64,000 nt of DNA from Hydrogenophaga pseudoflava NBRC 102511 (GCF_001592285.1 NZ_BCWQ01000011.1:1-64000); one strand, 5' to 3'. Positions 51,352 to 60,220 are shown, numbered from the stretch's first letter. Made by a program: numbers and translations. The notes: a model not told the origin generated them from the sequence alone.

Positions 51352-52926
51352 TCAGCCGCGCAGGCGGCGTGCGATGTGTTGCCCGGCCAGGTGGCCGCGC
51401 GTGAAGGCCTCTTCAAACACCGAATAGCCCGCCCAGTCGGCGTGGGCGAACGCCAGCCGGTCGTCGTGCCACGGCCCCTCGTACAGCGAGCCTGGCGCCG
51501 GCATGGCCATGGCGTGGCCATAGCGCGTCACCGCCACCTCGCGCACCAGCGCCGGCAGGTCCGGGTGCGGCTGCGACAGCTCGGCCAGCGCGCGGTCGCG
51601 CCAGTGGGTCCAGGGCAGGTCCAGCAGCGCCTGTCGCGCCTGCGGCTCGTCACCCAGGGGCAGGTACCAGGTCCACACGCGCGGCCCAGCCACGCGTTGC
51701 AGCGACTGGTGGCTGGCGTCGACGTAGCCCAGACCGGCGCTGCCGTAGGTCACGTTGTCCCAGCCCGGGTGCGCGCCGCCGCGGTCCTTCGGCGCCTCCT
51801 GGAGCAGCAGGTTGACCACGGCCCAGGGCGCGAGCTGCAGACCCGCCGCGCGCGCCGCCACCACCGGCGGCAGCGGATCGATCACGCGTCGGGCGATGAA
51901 CACCGGCAGCGCCACCACCACGGCGCGCGACTGCCAGCGGGTGATCCGCCCGTCGGCCATCGACAGGCTGTCGACCGTCACGCCCTCGCGCCCCGGGCGC
52001 ACGCGCAGCACGCCCTGCCCTGCATGCAGACGTTCCCCCAGCTCCGCGGCCAGCCGCTGCACCAGCCAGGCGTTGCCCTCGGGCCAGGTCAGCAGCGGCT
52101 CGGCCCCGCCCTCCTCGCCCGGCGCGGGAAAGCCGTGGCGGCTGGCGAAGTAGTGGATGCCGGCCCAGGCCGACACCGCCGAGGCGCCGGCGCCGTAGTC
52201 GTCGCGGCAGGCGTAGTCGAGGTACCAGCGCAGGTGCGGGTCGTTCAGGCCATGACCGTCGAGCCACTGCGCAAAGCTCTGCGCCCAGAGCGCGCGCACG
52301 GCGTCGGTCACGGGCAGGCGCACGGCCGGCATGGCGTAGCGCTGCGCGCGCCGGGCCTCGTCGATCAGGCGGCTCAGGCGCCGGTACTGCTCCAGCGTGG
52401 ACGCCGCCACGCCGTCCAGCGGCAGCAGGCCGTCGTGCCAGGCGCCGTTCCAGTACAGACGCTCCTGCGGGCTGTGGCAGAGGTGGCGCTCGTCGTAGAC
52501 CCAGCGGCCAGCCACGCGCTGGCGCAGGCCGATCTGCTCCAGCCAGCCCTGCAGCTCGGGCGCGTCGTCCGAGGGCACGGGCAGGTAGTGCGCGCCCAGC
52601 GGACAGGCCAGACCACCCAGCCGCCCGGCGCGCGCATTGCCGCCGGCCTCGGGCTCCAGTTCCAGCAGCGCGAAGTCCTCGATCCCGGCCATCGTCAGCG
52701 CCCGCGCCGCCGCCAGCCCGGCCACGCCACCGCCGAGCACCAGCACGTCGGCGCGGCGCTGTTCGGCCGGCTGGGCCAGCGCCGCATCGCGCCAGCGGTG
52801 GCCGCGCGCCGGGTCGGGTCCGGTGAAGCCGCCCGTCACCTCGCTCGGCGCCGGCTGGCAGCCGAGCAGGCCCGCCCCCGCCGACGCGCCCAGCCAGCCC
52901 AGGCAGTCGCGCCGCGTCAGTGACAT
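51352..52926 (-). CDS. Exported flavin amine-oxidase-like protein (Tat, lipoprotein)
   Basis: 524 residues. N terminus SLTRRDCLGWLGASAGAGLLGC has a twin-arginine motif (Arg5-Arg6) and a lipobox ending at Cys23, so a folded flavoprotein anchored outside the inner membrane is expected. The FAD dinucleotide motif is VLVLGGGVAGLAAARALTMAG near 61-82, with an ELEPEAGGNARAG second motif. It belongs to the NAD-binding-8/amine-oxidase group. In this setting, polyamine or a polyamine-derived product is a plausible substrate. Not confirmed by sequence. Confidence 0.75.
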   Translation of the reverse strand: MSLTRRDCLGWLGASAGAGLLGCQPAPSEVTGGFTGPDPARGHRWRDAALAQPAEQRRADVLVLGGGVAGLAAARALTMAGIEDFALLELEPEAGGNARAGRLGGLACPLGAHYLPVPSDDAPELQGWLEQIGLRQRVAGRWVYDERHLCHSPQERLYWNGAWHDGLLPLDGVAASTLEQYRRLSRLIDEARRAQRYAMPAVRLPVTDAVRALWAQSFAQWLDGHGLNDPHLRWYLDYACRDDYGAGASAVSAWAGIHYFASRHGFPAPGEEGGAEPLLTWPEGNAWLVQRLAAELGERLHAGQGVLRVRPGREGVTVDSLSMADGRITRWQSRAVVVALPVFIARRVIDPLPPVVAARAAGLQLAPWAVVNLLLQEAPKDRGGAHPGWDNVTYGSAGLGYVDASHQSLQRVAGPRVWTWYLPLGDEPQARQALLDLPWTHWRDRALAELSQPHPDLPALVREVAVTRYGHAMAMPAPGSLYEGPWHDDRLAFAHADWAGYSVFEEAFTRGHLAGQHIARRLRG

Positions 52927-52933
52927 GGGCCCT

Positions 52934-54514
52934 TCACTTCGAGACCTTTCCCCATTCCGTTTCGTAGGTGTGCACCAGCACCTGGTTCGACAGGCGGTTC
53001 ACCTCGGCCGGCACGCGCCCCATGTCGGCCGGGAAGTCGAACAGCAGCGGCAGGGTCTGGGGCGTGAGGAAGCGCAGGCCCTCGGGCAGCGGTGTGACGG
53101 CCGGCGTGAACGGCCGGTGGCTGGCGACGATGAAGCCCCACTCGCCGAAGCTGGGCACGTGCGCGTGGTACGGCGCGGTGCGCAGGCCGGCGGCCTCGAT
53201 GGTGGTCGCCACCGTCCAGTAGCTCTGGCGCGCCACCAGCGGCGAGGTGGTCTGCACCACGGCAAAGCCGCTGGCCGACAGGCGCCGCGACAGCAGCGCG
53301 TAGAAGGACTCGGTGTAGAGCTTGCCGACCGAGAAGTTGGTCGGGTCGGGAAAGTCCACCACGATCACGTCGAACATCTCGGTGCCTTCCTCCAGCCAGC
53401 GGAAGGCGTCGGTGTTGACGATCTGCACGCGCGGCGAGCGCAGCGCGTCACCGTTGAGCCGCTGCAGCGCCGGATCGCTGGAGAACAGCCGCGTCATGGC
53501 CGGGTCCAGCTCGACCAGGGTCACCTGCTGCACGCCCGGGTAGCGCAGCACCTCGCGCACCGCCATGCCGTCGCCACCGCCGAGCACCGCCACGCGCCGC
53601 GGCGCACCGCCCCCGCGCGCGTAGGCCGACATCACCGGGTGCACCAGGGCCTCGTGGTAGCGGTACTCGTCGCTTTCGGCGAACTGCAGGTTGCCGTTGA
53701 GGAACAGCCGGTGACCCTGGGCGCCCCGCGTGAGTACGATGCGCTGCCAGGGCGAGGTCTCGGCCAGCACCACCTTGTCCTCGAAGAAGCGTTCTTCGGC
53801 GGCGGTGGTGATGCGGTCGGCCAGCGCCCAGGCCACCAGCAGCGCCGCCAGCACCAGCACGGCCGACGCCGCGTGCGCCGCGCGCGCACGGATCTCGTGC
53901 CGGAACAGCCACAGCGCCCAGAAAGCCACGGCCGCGTTCATCAGGCCGAACAGCAGGCCGGTGCGCGCCAGGCCCAGCTGCGGCACCAGCCAGAGCGGGA
54001 AGGCGATCGACACCGCCAGCGCGCCCAGGTAGTCGAAGGTCAGCACCTGCGACACCAGGTCCTTGAGCACCACGTGGCGGCGCAGGATGCGCATCACCAG
54101 CGGGATCTCCAGCCCCACCAGCGTGCCCACCAGCAGCACCAGCCCGTAGAGCAGCCCGCGGAAGGCCCCGGGCAGGTAGGCGTTGGCCAGGAACAGCAGC
54201 GCCGGCAGCAGGCCGCCGATCAACGCGATCAGCAGCTCGATGCGCAGGAACTGCGCGGGCAGCTGGCGCTCGATGTGGCGCGAAAGCCAGCTGCCGATGC
54301 CCATGGCGAACAGGTAGGTGCCGATGACGGTGGAGAACTGCAACACCGAGTCGCCGAGCACATAGGACGCCAGCGCCGCCGCCGCGAGCTCGTACACCAG
54401 GCCGCAAGCGGCCACGAGAAACACGCTGGCCAGCAGCGCGATCTCCACCGGGCCGGGGGCGTGGCTGGTTGGTTCGGTTTCAGTGGTCACGTTCGTTGGC
54501 GGTCGCGCAGGCAC
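52934..54514 (-). CDS. Membrane-anchored polyamine aminopropyltransferase (SpeE-like)
   Basis: 526 residues from a GTG at 54512-54514; another GTG at 54488-54490 is possible and neither has a clear SD. Residues about 25-230 are six or seven membrane helices. Residues about 245-500 are a spermidine-synthase domain: HRLFLNGNLQFAESDEYRYH, GGGDG at 312-316, and DFPDP with Asp387 and Asp390 for the catalytic pair. The third Gly of GGGDGG is Met. It is 7 nt upstream of the oxidase gene. Confidence 0.84.
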   Translation of the reverse strand: MPARPPTNVTTETEPTSHAPGPVEIALLASVFLVAACGLVYELAAAALASYVLGDSVLQFSTVIGTYLFAMGIGSWLSRHIERQLPAQFLRIELLIALIGGLLPALLFLANAYLPGAFRGLLYGLVLLVGTLVGLEIPLVMRILRRHVVLKDLVSQVLTFDYLGALAVSIAFPLWLVPQLGLARTGLLFGLMNAAVAFWALWLFRHEIRARAAHAASAVLVLAALLVAWALADRITTAAEERFFEDKVVLAETSPWQRIVLTRGAQGHRLFLNGNLQFAESDEYRYHEALVHPVMSAYARGGGAPRRVAVLGGGDGMAVREVLRYPGVQQVTLVELDPAMTRLFSSDPALQRLNGDALRSPRVQIVNTDAFRWLEEGTEMFDVIVVDFPDPTNFSVGKLYTESFYALLSRRLSASGFAVVQTTSPLVARQSYWTVATTIEAAGLRTAPYHAHVPSFGEWGFIVASHRPFTPAVTPLPEGLRFLTPQTLPLLFDFPADMGRVPAEVNRLSNQVLVHTYETEWGKVSK

Positions 54515-54533
54515 GAGCGGTCAAGGTCGTCGC

Positions 54534-54599
54534 GGAACCGGCTCCGCCGGGCCGCAGACGACGCCCCCTGGGGGGTGACGCCGCAGGCGGCGCGGGGGG
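54534..54599 (-). repeat. GC-rich dispersed repeat, copy 2
   Basis: Nearly identical to 29285-29357: GGAACCGGCTCCGCCGGGCC, then GCCCCCTGGGGGG and GACGCCGCAGGCGGCGC. It abuts the stop codon of the DUF350 gene (54600-54602) and lies inside the operon, before the aminopropyltransferase gene. It can fold into hairpins that may affect readthrough. Confidence 0.8.
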
Positions 54600-54821
54600 T
54601 CACCCACTGATCGCGGCGGCCACGATGATCGAGATGCCCAGCGACATCGCCGCCACCACCAGCCCCAGCGCCATGTTGCGGTTCTCGACCAGCTCCTTCC
54701 AGAGGTCGTAGGGCGTGAGCTTGTCGATCACGATGAAGCTGATCCAGAACACCAGCACGCCGATCAGCGCGAACAGGATCGATCCCAGAAACGCTGCGGG
54801 CCTGAGCCATTCAATGTCCAT
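54600..54821 (-). CDS. DUF350 (YjfL-like) membrane protein
   Basis: 73 residues, two membrane helices (about 9-33 and 50-71) with a conserved short loop DKLTPYDLWKELVENRNMALG. DUF350/UPF0719 proteins occur as single or tandem units in gene groups with polyamine or ATP-grasp enzymes. Function is unknown; a channel or scaffold role has been suggested by context. It lies 40 nt after the DUF4178 gene and before the aminopropyltransferase. Confidence 0.82.
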   Translation of the reverse strand: MDIEWLRPAAFLGSILFALIGVLVFWISFIVIDKLTPYDLWKELVENRNMALGLVVAAMSLGISIIVAAAISG

Positions 54822-54861
54822 GTGCTTGCTCCTGTCGAAATGGGGAAAGGGAATATCCGTT

Positions 54862-56355
54862 TTACTTGTGCCAGCCGCCGCTGGAACTGCCGCCGTAGGA
54901 GCCGCCGCCCCAGCGGCCGGAGGTGGAGCTGCAGTTCTCGACCTGGGGATCGCAGTCGTCGCAGCCCCGCTCGAGCATCACCACGATCAGCACGGCCACC
55001 ACGAACAGGACCACCTTGCCGACCGACCAGCCGTCGCTGCTCAGGGGCGTCGCATCGCCGCGCTTGAACAGGTCTTTCTTCTGGTCGAGCTTGAACGCCT
55101 TGGCCACCGTGGCGCTGTCCAGCCGCTCGCCCACCGACCAGGTCCACTCGTCCCGCGACTTCTCCAGTGACAGCAGGTGCTGGCCGCTGGCGTAGTCCGA
55201 GTTCTCGGTCACCTGGCCGCGCTCGACCTTCCAGTAGAACTCGCCGGCCACGTACTGCGTCTCGGCGCGGTAGCTGTACTGCAGCTGGTAGCGCTTGCCC
55301 AGGTAGGTGGCGGTCTTGCCGCCCGACGACACCTTGGGTGCACCGGTGGCGGGCTTGACCAGGCTCCAGCCGTCTTCGGCGTCCACCAGGAACTGGAAGC
55401 CTTCCTTGCGGTTGTAGAGCAGGTACTCCTGCCAGGCGAACACCTCGTCCTCGCCCGGCTCGGTGCCGCTGCGGTGCTGGTGGCCCACGACCTGCCAGGA
55501 CGCACCGCGCAGCTGGCCGACGGTGCCCAGCGGGATCAGCGGGCGCACCGGCTCGTCCTGGATCGCATGCTTGAGCTCGCCGCCGATGCCGGCCGACAGG
55601 TCGATCAGCGCGTCGCACGAGGGGCAGCTCATGCTCTTGGTGGTTTCGAGCTTGACCTCCAGCCGCGCCGCGCAGTTCGGGCAGTTGAAGTGCCGCCCTT
55701 CGTCCTTGCGCACCGAATCGCCGGCCAGACCAGCGAGCTGGAGTTCGTCGAGCGGGACCTGCGCGCCCAGCCAGACCGCGGGTGGCTCGCTGGCGTAGTC
55801 GATGCTGCAGACCGACCCGGCGTCGTTGCGCAGCTCGACCACCCCGAACACTTTGCCGGGCTCCGGCAGGTGCGAGAGCTCACCCTGCGCCGCAAGGACC
55901 GAGGCCTCGGTGACCGCGCCGACGGCAAAGGTCTCGCCGCCCAGCACGTGGCTGCGGCCGACGCGCCAGTCCTTGAACGCGGGCAGGCTGCCCGAGACCT
56001 TGCGTGGCACGCTGAAGACAAAACTGCCGTTGTCCTCGCTCAGGCTGCCCAGGCTCTGGTCGTCGAACACCGCCTGCCACTCGGTCCAGCGCGCCGCGGC
56101 GTTGCCCAGCTGCAGGCGACCGACCAGGGTGAAGGCCTTGCCGCGCCACTGGCCGGTGGCGCCGATCTTCAGTGGGCTGTAGTCGGTGAACTCGTCGGCG
56201 ATGCGGCCCAGGCGGGCCAGCGCATCGGCCTGGCGCACCACGCTGGAGTGGCAGTAGGCGCAGACGGCGTGGGTGGACTGGGCGCTCTGGAACGGCACCG
56301 GAGCGCCGCAACCCGGGCAAGGTGCCTCGTAGCGACGCTGGGTGCCCTCAGCCAT
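54862..56355 (-). CDS. DUF4178 protein with two zinc ribbons and a C-terminal membrane anchor
   Basis: 497 residues from the ATG at 56353-56355 (MAEGTQRRYEAPCPGCG). Zinc ribbon 1 is Cys13/16 and Cys32/35; zinc ribbon 2 is Cys225/228 and Cys244/247. Two DUF4178 beta domains lie at about 60-205 and 285-440. One membrane helix is near 457-476, followed by a Cys-containing, Gly/Ser-rich tail. DUF4178 and DUF350 genes commonly flank aminopropyltransferase-like genes. Its role is unknown; it may organise a membrane complex. Confidence 0.8.
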   Translation of the reverse strand: MAEGTQRRYEAPCPGCGAPVPFQSAQSTHAVCAYCHSSVVRQADALARLGRIADEFTDYSPLKIGATGQWRGKAFTLVGRLQLGNAAARWTEWQAVFDDQSLGSLSEDNGSFVFSVPRKVSGSLPAFKDWRVGRSHVLGGETFAVGAVTEASVLAAQGELSHLPEPGKVFGVVELRNDAGSVCSIDYASEPPAVWLGAQVPLDELQLAGLAGDSVRKDEGRHFNCPNCAARLEVKLETTKSMSCPSCDALIDLSAGIGGELKHAIQDEPVRPLIPLGTVGQLRGASWQVVGHQHRSGTEPGEDEVFAWQEYLLYNRKEGFQFLVDAEDGWSLVKPATGAPKVSSGGKTATYLGKRYQLQYSYRAETQYVAGEFYWKVERGQVTENSDYASGQHLLSLEKSRDEWTWSVGERLDSATVAKAFKLDQKKDLFKRGDATPLSSDGWSVGKVVLFVVAVLIVVMLERGCDDCDPQVENCSSTSGRWGGGSYGGSSSGGWHK

Positions 56356-56399
56356 GGCCACTGCCGACGGGTGCCGCCGTCTCGTACTGCACAACAGAA

Positions 56400-56431
56400 A
56401 TCGGCCGCACCCTTCGCATGGTGCGGCCGAT
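56400..56431 (-). terminator. Terminator between the FAH-family and DUF4178 genes
   Basis: ATCGGCCGCACC pairs perfectly with GGTGCGGCCGAT (12 bp) around an 8-nt loop. On the minus strand it is followed by TTCTGTTG, a T-rich tail. It would end the FAH-family gene transcript and insulate the polyamine group. Confidence 0.75.
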
Positions 56432-56452
56432 CATAAGGGCGGTGCGAGCGGC

Positions 56453-57466
56453 TCAGCTCCGGGCCAGGGGGGCGATCTTCTGGTCGATCGCGCCGAAGAT
56501 GCTCTGGCCGTCCTTGCCCTTCATTTCGATGCGGATGGTGTCGCCGAACTTCATGAACTCGGTCGAGGGCTTGCCGTCCAGGATGGTCTCGATGGCGCGC
56601 TTCTCGGCGATGCAGGAATAGCCCTTGGGCCAGTCCTTCTTGCCGTCGACCTCGACGCCGCGGTTGCTCACCGTGCCCGAACCGACGATGGAGCCGGCGC
56701 GCACGTTGCGCGTCTTGCCGATGTGGGCGATCAACTGGCCGAAGTGGAAGGTCATGTCGGGGCCGGCGTCGCACATGCCGACCTTGCGGCCGTTCCAGGT
56801 GCTCTGCAGGGTCAGGTGCACGCGGCCGCCCTGCCAGGCGTCGCCCAGCTCGTCGGGCGTCACGGCCACGGGGCTGAACGCGGTGGCCGGCTTGCTCTGG
56901 AAGAAACCAAAGCCCTTGGCCAGCTCGGCCGGGATCAGGTTGCGCAGGCTGACGTCGTTGGCCAGCATCAGCAGGCGCACGCCGTCCAGCGCCTGTTCGG
57001 GCGTGGCGCACATCGGCACGTCGCCGGTGATGACCGCGATCTCGGCCTCGAAGTCGATGCCGTAGTCCTCGCTGGGCACGACCACGTCGTCGCGCGGGCC
57101 GATGAAGTCGTCGCTGCCGCCCTGGTACATCAGCGGGTCTTCGTAGAAGCTGGCCGGCACCTCGGAGTTGCGGGCGGCGCGCACCAGCTCCACGTGGTTG
57201 ATGTAGGCCGAGCCGTCGGCCCACTGGTAGGCGCGCGGCAGCGGCGCCATGCACATGGCCGGGTCGAACGGGAAGGCGTGGCGCGCCTTGCCCTGGTTGA
57301 GCGTGACGTACAGGTCCTGCAGCTGGGGCGCCAGGAAGTTCCAGTCGTCCAGCACCTGCTGCAGCCTGGTGGCGATGCCCGTCGCATAATGGGCGGTCGT
57401 CAGGTCGCGCGAGACGACCACCAGTTGTCCGTCACGCGAGCCGTCCCTGTAGGTGGCGAGTTTCAT
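56453..57466 (-). CDS. Fumarylacetoacetate hydrolase-family protein
   Basis: 337 residues. The C-terminal FAH fold (about 85-330) has the metal site in GIDFEAEIAVITGD, then DVSLRNLIPAELAKGFGFFQSKP and RAGSIVGSGTVSNRG. It hydrolyses or decarboxylates acylpyruvate-type compounds; both true fumarylacetoacetase and related hydrolases are possible. The N-terminal region (about 1-80) is the extra domain seen in FahA-like members. It diverges from an IclR regulator with a palindrome in the spacer, so it is probably substrate-induced. Confidence 0.85.
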   Translation of the reverse strand: MKLATYRDGSRDGQLVVVSRDLTTAHYATGIATRLQQVLDDWNFLAPQLQDLYVTLNQGKARHAFPFDPAMCMAPLPRAYQWADGSAYINHVELVRAARNSEVPASFYEDPLMYQGGSDDFIGPRDDVVVPSEDYGIDFEAEIAVITGDVPMCATPEQALDGVRLLMLANDVSLRNLIPAELAKGFGFFQSKPATAFSPVAVTPDELGDAWQGGRVHLTLQSTWNGRKVGMCDAGPDMTFHFGQLIAHIGKTRNVRAGSIVGSGTVSNRGVEVDGKKDWPKGYSCIAEKRAIETILDGKPSTEFMKFGDTIRIEMKGKDGQSIFGAIDQKIAPLARS

Positions 57467-57501
57467 GCGAGTCTCCTGCGGTGTGTGGGGTTTACATGAT
57501 T

Positions 57502-57519
57502 ACGAATAGTGAAATTCGT
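57502..57519. promoter_or_regulatory. Candidate IclR operator
   Basis: ACGAAT (57502-57507) and ATTCGT (57514-57519) are perfect inverted arms with a 6-bp AT-rich spacer. The site is in the AT-rich 145-nt gap between the FAH-family gene and the divergent IclR gene, close to the FAH start. Operator role is inferred. Confidence 0.55.
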
Positions 57520-57611
57520 TAACCTATACGTAAAAATCGCATTCTAGTTCACGGCGCACATCTGCGTGTGAAAGCCCCTCATTCCACCCCAGCGCTCCCG
57601 ACGTTGTTCCG

Positions 57612-58490
57612 ATGCCCGCCGCGAAAACCCCTGCCTCCGAGGCCTCCCACCGACGCGACACCACCGAAACGGACACCGAGCATCTGCGCGCCGGCATCCA
57701 GTCGGTCGAGGTCGGATTCGAGCTGCTCAACGCCCTGTCCCAGGCCCCCGGCGCGCTGATGCTGCGCGACCTGGCCGCCGCCGCCGGCATGAGCGCGGCC
57801 AAGGCCCACCGCTACCTGGTGAGCTTCCAGCGCATGGGCCTGGTGATGCAGGACCCGGTGAGCACCCGCTACGACCTGGGCCCGGCCTCGCTGCGCCTGG
57901 GGCTGGCCAGCCTGAGCCGGCTGGACGCCGTGAAACTGGCGCGCGACCGCGTTCCCGCGCTGCTGGCAGAGACCGGCCACACGCTGGCGATTGCCGTCTG
58001 GGGCAACCAGGGGCCGACCATGGTGCACTGGGCCGAGGCCCCGCAGACCGTGCCGGTCACCCTGCGCCTGGGCGACGTGATGCCGCTGCTGACCTCGGCC
58101 ACCGGGCGCTGTTTCGCCGCGTTCATGGGCCAGGAAGGCCGCGACGCCCAGCGCATCGCGCCCATGATCCGCGAGGAACTGGCCCGGGTGAAAAAACTGC
58201 CACGCAACGGCCTGCCGCTGGAAGACGTGCCTCAGACCCTGCAGGATGTCCAGGCCATGCTCGATGAAACCCGCGCCCAGGGCCTGGGCCGGGTGGTGCA
58301 CAGCCTGCTGCCCGGCGTGGGCGGCTTCTGCGCGCCGGTGTTCGACGCCCAGGGCCGGCTGGCGCTGGGCCTCGTGGTGCTGGGCTCGGTGGCGACGCTG
58401 GACACCGACTGGAACGGCGCACCCGCCCAGGCGCTGCGGCGCTGCGCCCGCCAGCTCAGCGACGATCTGGGCCACCGGCCGACGCCATGA
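57612..58490 (+). CDS. IclR-family transcriptional regulator
   Basis: 292 residues. The winged helix is about 25-90 (FELLNALSQAPGALMLRDLAAAAGMSAAKAHRYL). The IclR effector domain follows at about 105-285, with LTSATGRCFAAFM and the ending GLVVLGSVATLD. It is divergent from the FAH-family gene and is the likely regulator of that gene. The stop overlaps the DUF3108 start by 4 nt (ATGA), suggesting coupling with an unrelated gene. Confidence 0.88.
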   Translation: MPAAKTPASEASHRRDTTETDTEHLRAGIQSVEVGFELLNALSQAPGALMLRDLAAAAGMSAAKAHRYLVSFQRMGLVMQDPVSTRYDLGPASLRLGLASLSRLDAVKLARDRVPALLAETGHTLAIAVWGNQGPTMVHWAEAPQTVPVTLRLGDVMPLLTSATGRCFAAFMGQEGRDAQRIAPMIREELARVKKLPRNGLPLEDVPQTLQDVQAMLDETRAQGLGRVVHSLLPGVGGFCAPVFDAQGRLALGLVVLGSVATLDTDWNGAPAQALRRCARQLSDDLGHRPTP

Positions 58491-59728
58491 CCGCTGCCGT
58501 GCCGCACTTTCCCGTCGAGCGCGCGGCGCCACGCCGGCGCGTGCTGTTCGCGCTGGGTGCGGGCGTGCTGCTGGCACACCTGAGCCTGCTCAGCGGCGGC
58601 CTGTCCGGCCTGTCGCTGGACATGTTCACCGCGACCGCCTCCGATCCCGCGAGCGCACCCGATGCGACCGGTGCGCCGCCACCACCCGAACTGGCCGCCG
58701 CCATGAGCGAGGAACTGCCGCCGCCCGTGCGCAGCAGCCGCGTGCGCTGGATATTGCCCAAGCCGCCGGCGCCCGAACCGGCGCCGCCACCTCCCCCACC
58801 GCCCCCTCCGCCCAAGGTGGTCGAACCCCCGCCGCCCCCGCCGGTGGAAGCGGTCGTGGTGGAGCCCCCCGCCGAACCTCCGGCCGAGCCCCCGCCGGTC
58901 GAAGTGGCCGTTGCGCCGCCTCCGGAGCCGCCCGCTCCGCCGCCGGTCGAGGCCACGCCTGTCAATCCGCCCGCCCCGGTGTCGGACCTGCCTGCAGCCA
59001 CCGAGGTCGCTGCCAGCACGGTCCAGGGCCAGGGCGCGGGACTGGCCGACGCCGGCCTGCCGCCGGCCCTGCCGCCGCCGGGCGCAGATCTGCGCTTCTC
59101 CGCCACATCCATCTCCAAAGGCAAGACCTACAACGGCTCTGCGCAGCTGGAATGGTCCAACGACGGCAATACGTACGAAGCCAGGCTGACCGTGCGCGTG
59201 CTGGTGTTCACTGTGCTCTCGCAGGGCAGCAAGGGCCAGCTCGGAGCCAAGGGTCTGGCGCCCGACCGGTTCACCGACCAGCGCCGCAGCAGCGAACGCG
59301 CCGCACACTTCGACCGCGAGGGCCAGCGGCTGCGCTTCAGCAACAACGCGCCGGACGCCAAGCTGCTGCCCGGCGCGCAGGACCGCCTGTCGGTGAACTT
59401 CCAGCTCTCGGCCCTTTTCAACGCACGGCCCGAGGCCTACACCGAGGGCAAGGTGCTGCGGCTGCCCGTCAGCGGCGTGGACACCGCCGAGGTCTGGCTG
59501 TTCCAGGTCGGGCCGGTCGCCAGCGAAACCCTGCCCGCCGGCGAAGTGCAGACCGTGCGGCTGACCCGATCGCCGCGCAAGGAATACGACCGCAAGGTGG
59601 AGGTCTGGCTGATGCCGGCCTACGCCCACCTGCCCGGCCGCATCCGCATCACCGAGCCCAACGGCGACTACCTGGACATGGTCCTGCAGGACCTGCCCGC
59701 GCTGCCGCAGAGAAACGATCCCCCCTGA
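58487..59728 (+). CDS. DUF3108 protein with TonB-like Pro-rich linker
   Basis: 413 residues. One membrane helix near 18-40, then a long Pro/Glu/Val-rich segment (about 60-165, poly-Pro runs) and a periplasmic DUF3108 domain (about 190-405: FSATSISKGKTYNGSAQLEW, GRIRITEPNGDYLDMVLQ). The architecture resembles a TonB-type anchor with a different terminal domain. Function unknown. It overlaps the IclR gene by 4 nt. Confidence 0.78.
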   Translation: MTAAVPHFPVERAAPRRRVLFALGAGVLLAHLSLLSGGLSGLSLDMFTATASDPASAPDATGAPPPPELAAAMSEELPPPVRSSRVRWILPKPPAPEPAPPPPPPPPPPKVVEPPPPPPVEAVVVEPPAEPPAEPPPVEVAVAPPPEPPAPPPVEATPVNPPAPVSDLPAATEVAASTVQGQGAGLADAGLPPALPPPGADLRFSATSISKGKTYNGSAQLEWSNDGNTYEARLTVRVLVFTVLSQGSKGQLGAKGLAPDRFTDQRRSSERAAHFDREGQRLRFSNNAPDAKLLPGAQDRLSVNFQLSALFNARPEAYTEGKVLRLPVSGVDTAEVWLFQVGPVASETLPAGEVQTVRLTRSPRKEYDRKVEVWLMPAYAHLPGRIRITEPNGDYLDMVLQDLPALPQRNDPP

Positions 59729-59877
59729 TCGTCCGAACTGTGCCGGAAAACACACGCATCTTGAAACTTCGGCGCACAGGACCATCTAAATGTGCAATGG
59801 GCCTGAAGCCCGGCGGCGAATTGCCGATATAAGTGACAACAGGCGCACCGTTTCGCCCTGTGGAAGGAAATACAGCC

Positions 59878-60162
59878 ATGCACATGCTCTACGACTCCGA
59901 TGCCTTTGCGGTGGTCCACATCCTGGCCAATGCGCCGGAAGACGGCGAAGCGCAGCGCCTCCTGGGCCCGCAGATTCCCCGCCACGGTTTTGAAATCGTC
60001 GACAAGCGCTCGGGCAAGGAGGTCTACCTCGACGGCTCCTGGGCCGAGATGTTCCAGGAACAGATCCAGGCCTGGCAACAGAACACGCCCTCTCAGGAAG
60101 AAGTGGAAGACACGCTCGAAGGCTATGCCTCGCTGGCCCAGATGCCGGTGGTCATGCACTGA
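59878..60162 (+). CDS. DUF3567 family protein
   Basis: 94 residues from the ATG at 59878, with AAGGAA 9 nt upstream. MHMLYDSDAFAVVHILAN, then HGFEIVDKRSGKEVYLDGSW and PSQEEVEDTLEGYASLAQMP are the conserved family blocks. DUF3567 is largely restricted to Burkholderiales, supporting the taxonomic inference. Function unknown. A strong terminator follows. Confidence 0.88.
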   Translation: MHMLYDSDAFAVVHILANAPEDGEAQRLLGPQIPRHGFEIVDKRSGKEVYLDGSWAEMFQEQIQAWQQNTPSQEEVEDTLEGYASLAQMPVVMH

Positions 60163-60190
60163 AATTCAGCGAAACCGTTGACTTTCAACA

Positions 60191-60220
60191 CAAAGCCGGT
60201 GCCCTGCACCGGCTTTTTTG
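60191..60220 (+). terminator. Intrinsic terminator after the DUF3567 gene
   Basis: AGCCGGTGC, CCT loop and GCACCGGCT (9 bp) followed by six T. A textbook Rho-independent terminator that separates the DUF3567 gene from the binding-protein gene. Confidence 0.92.
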
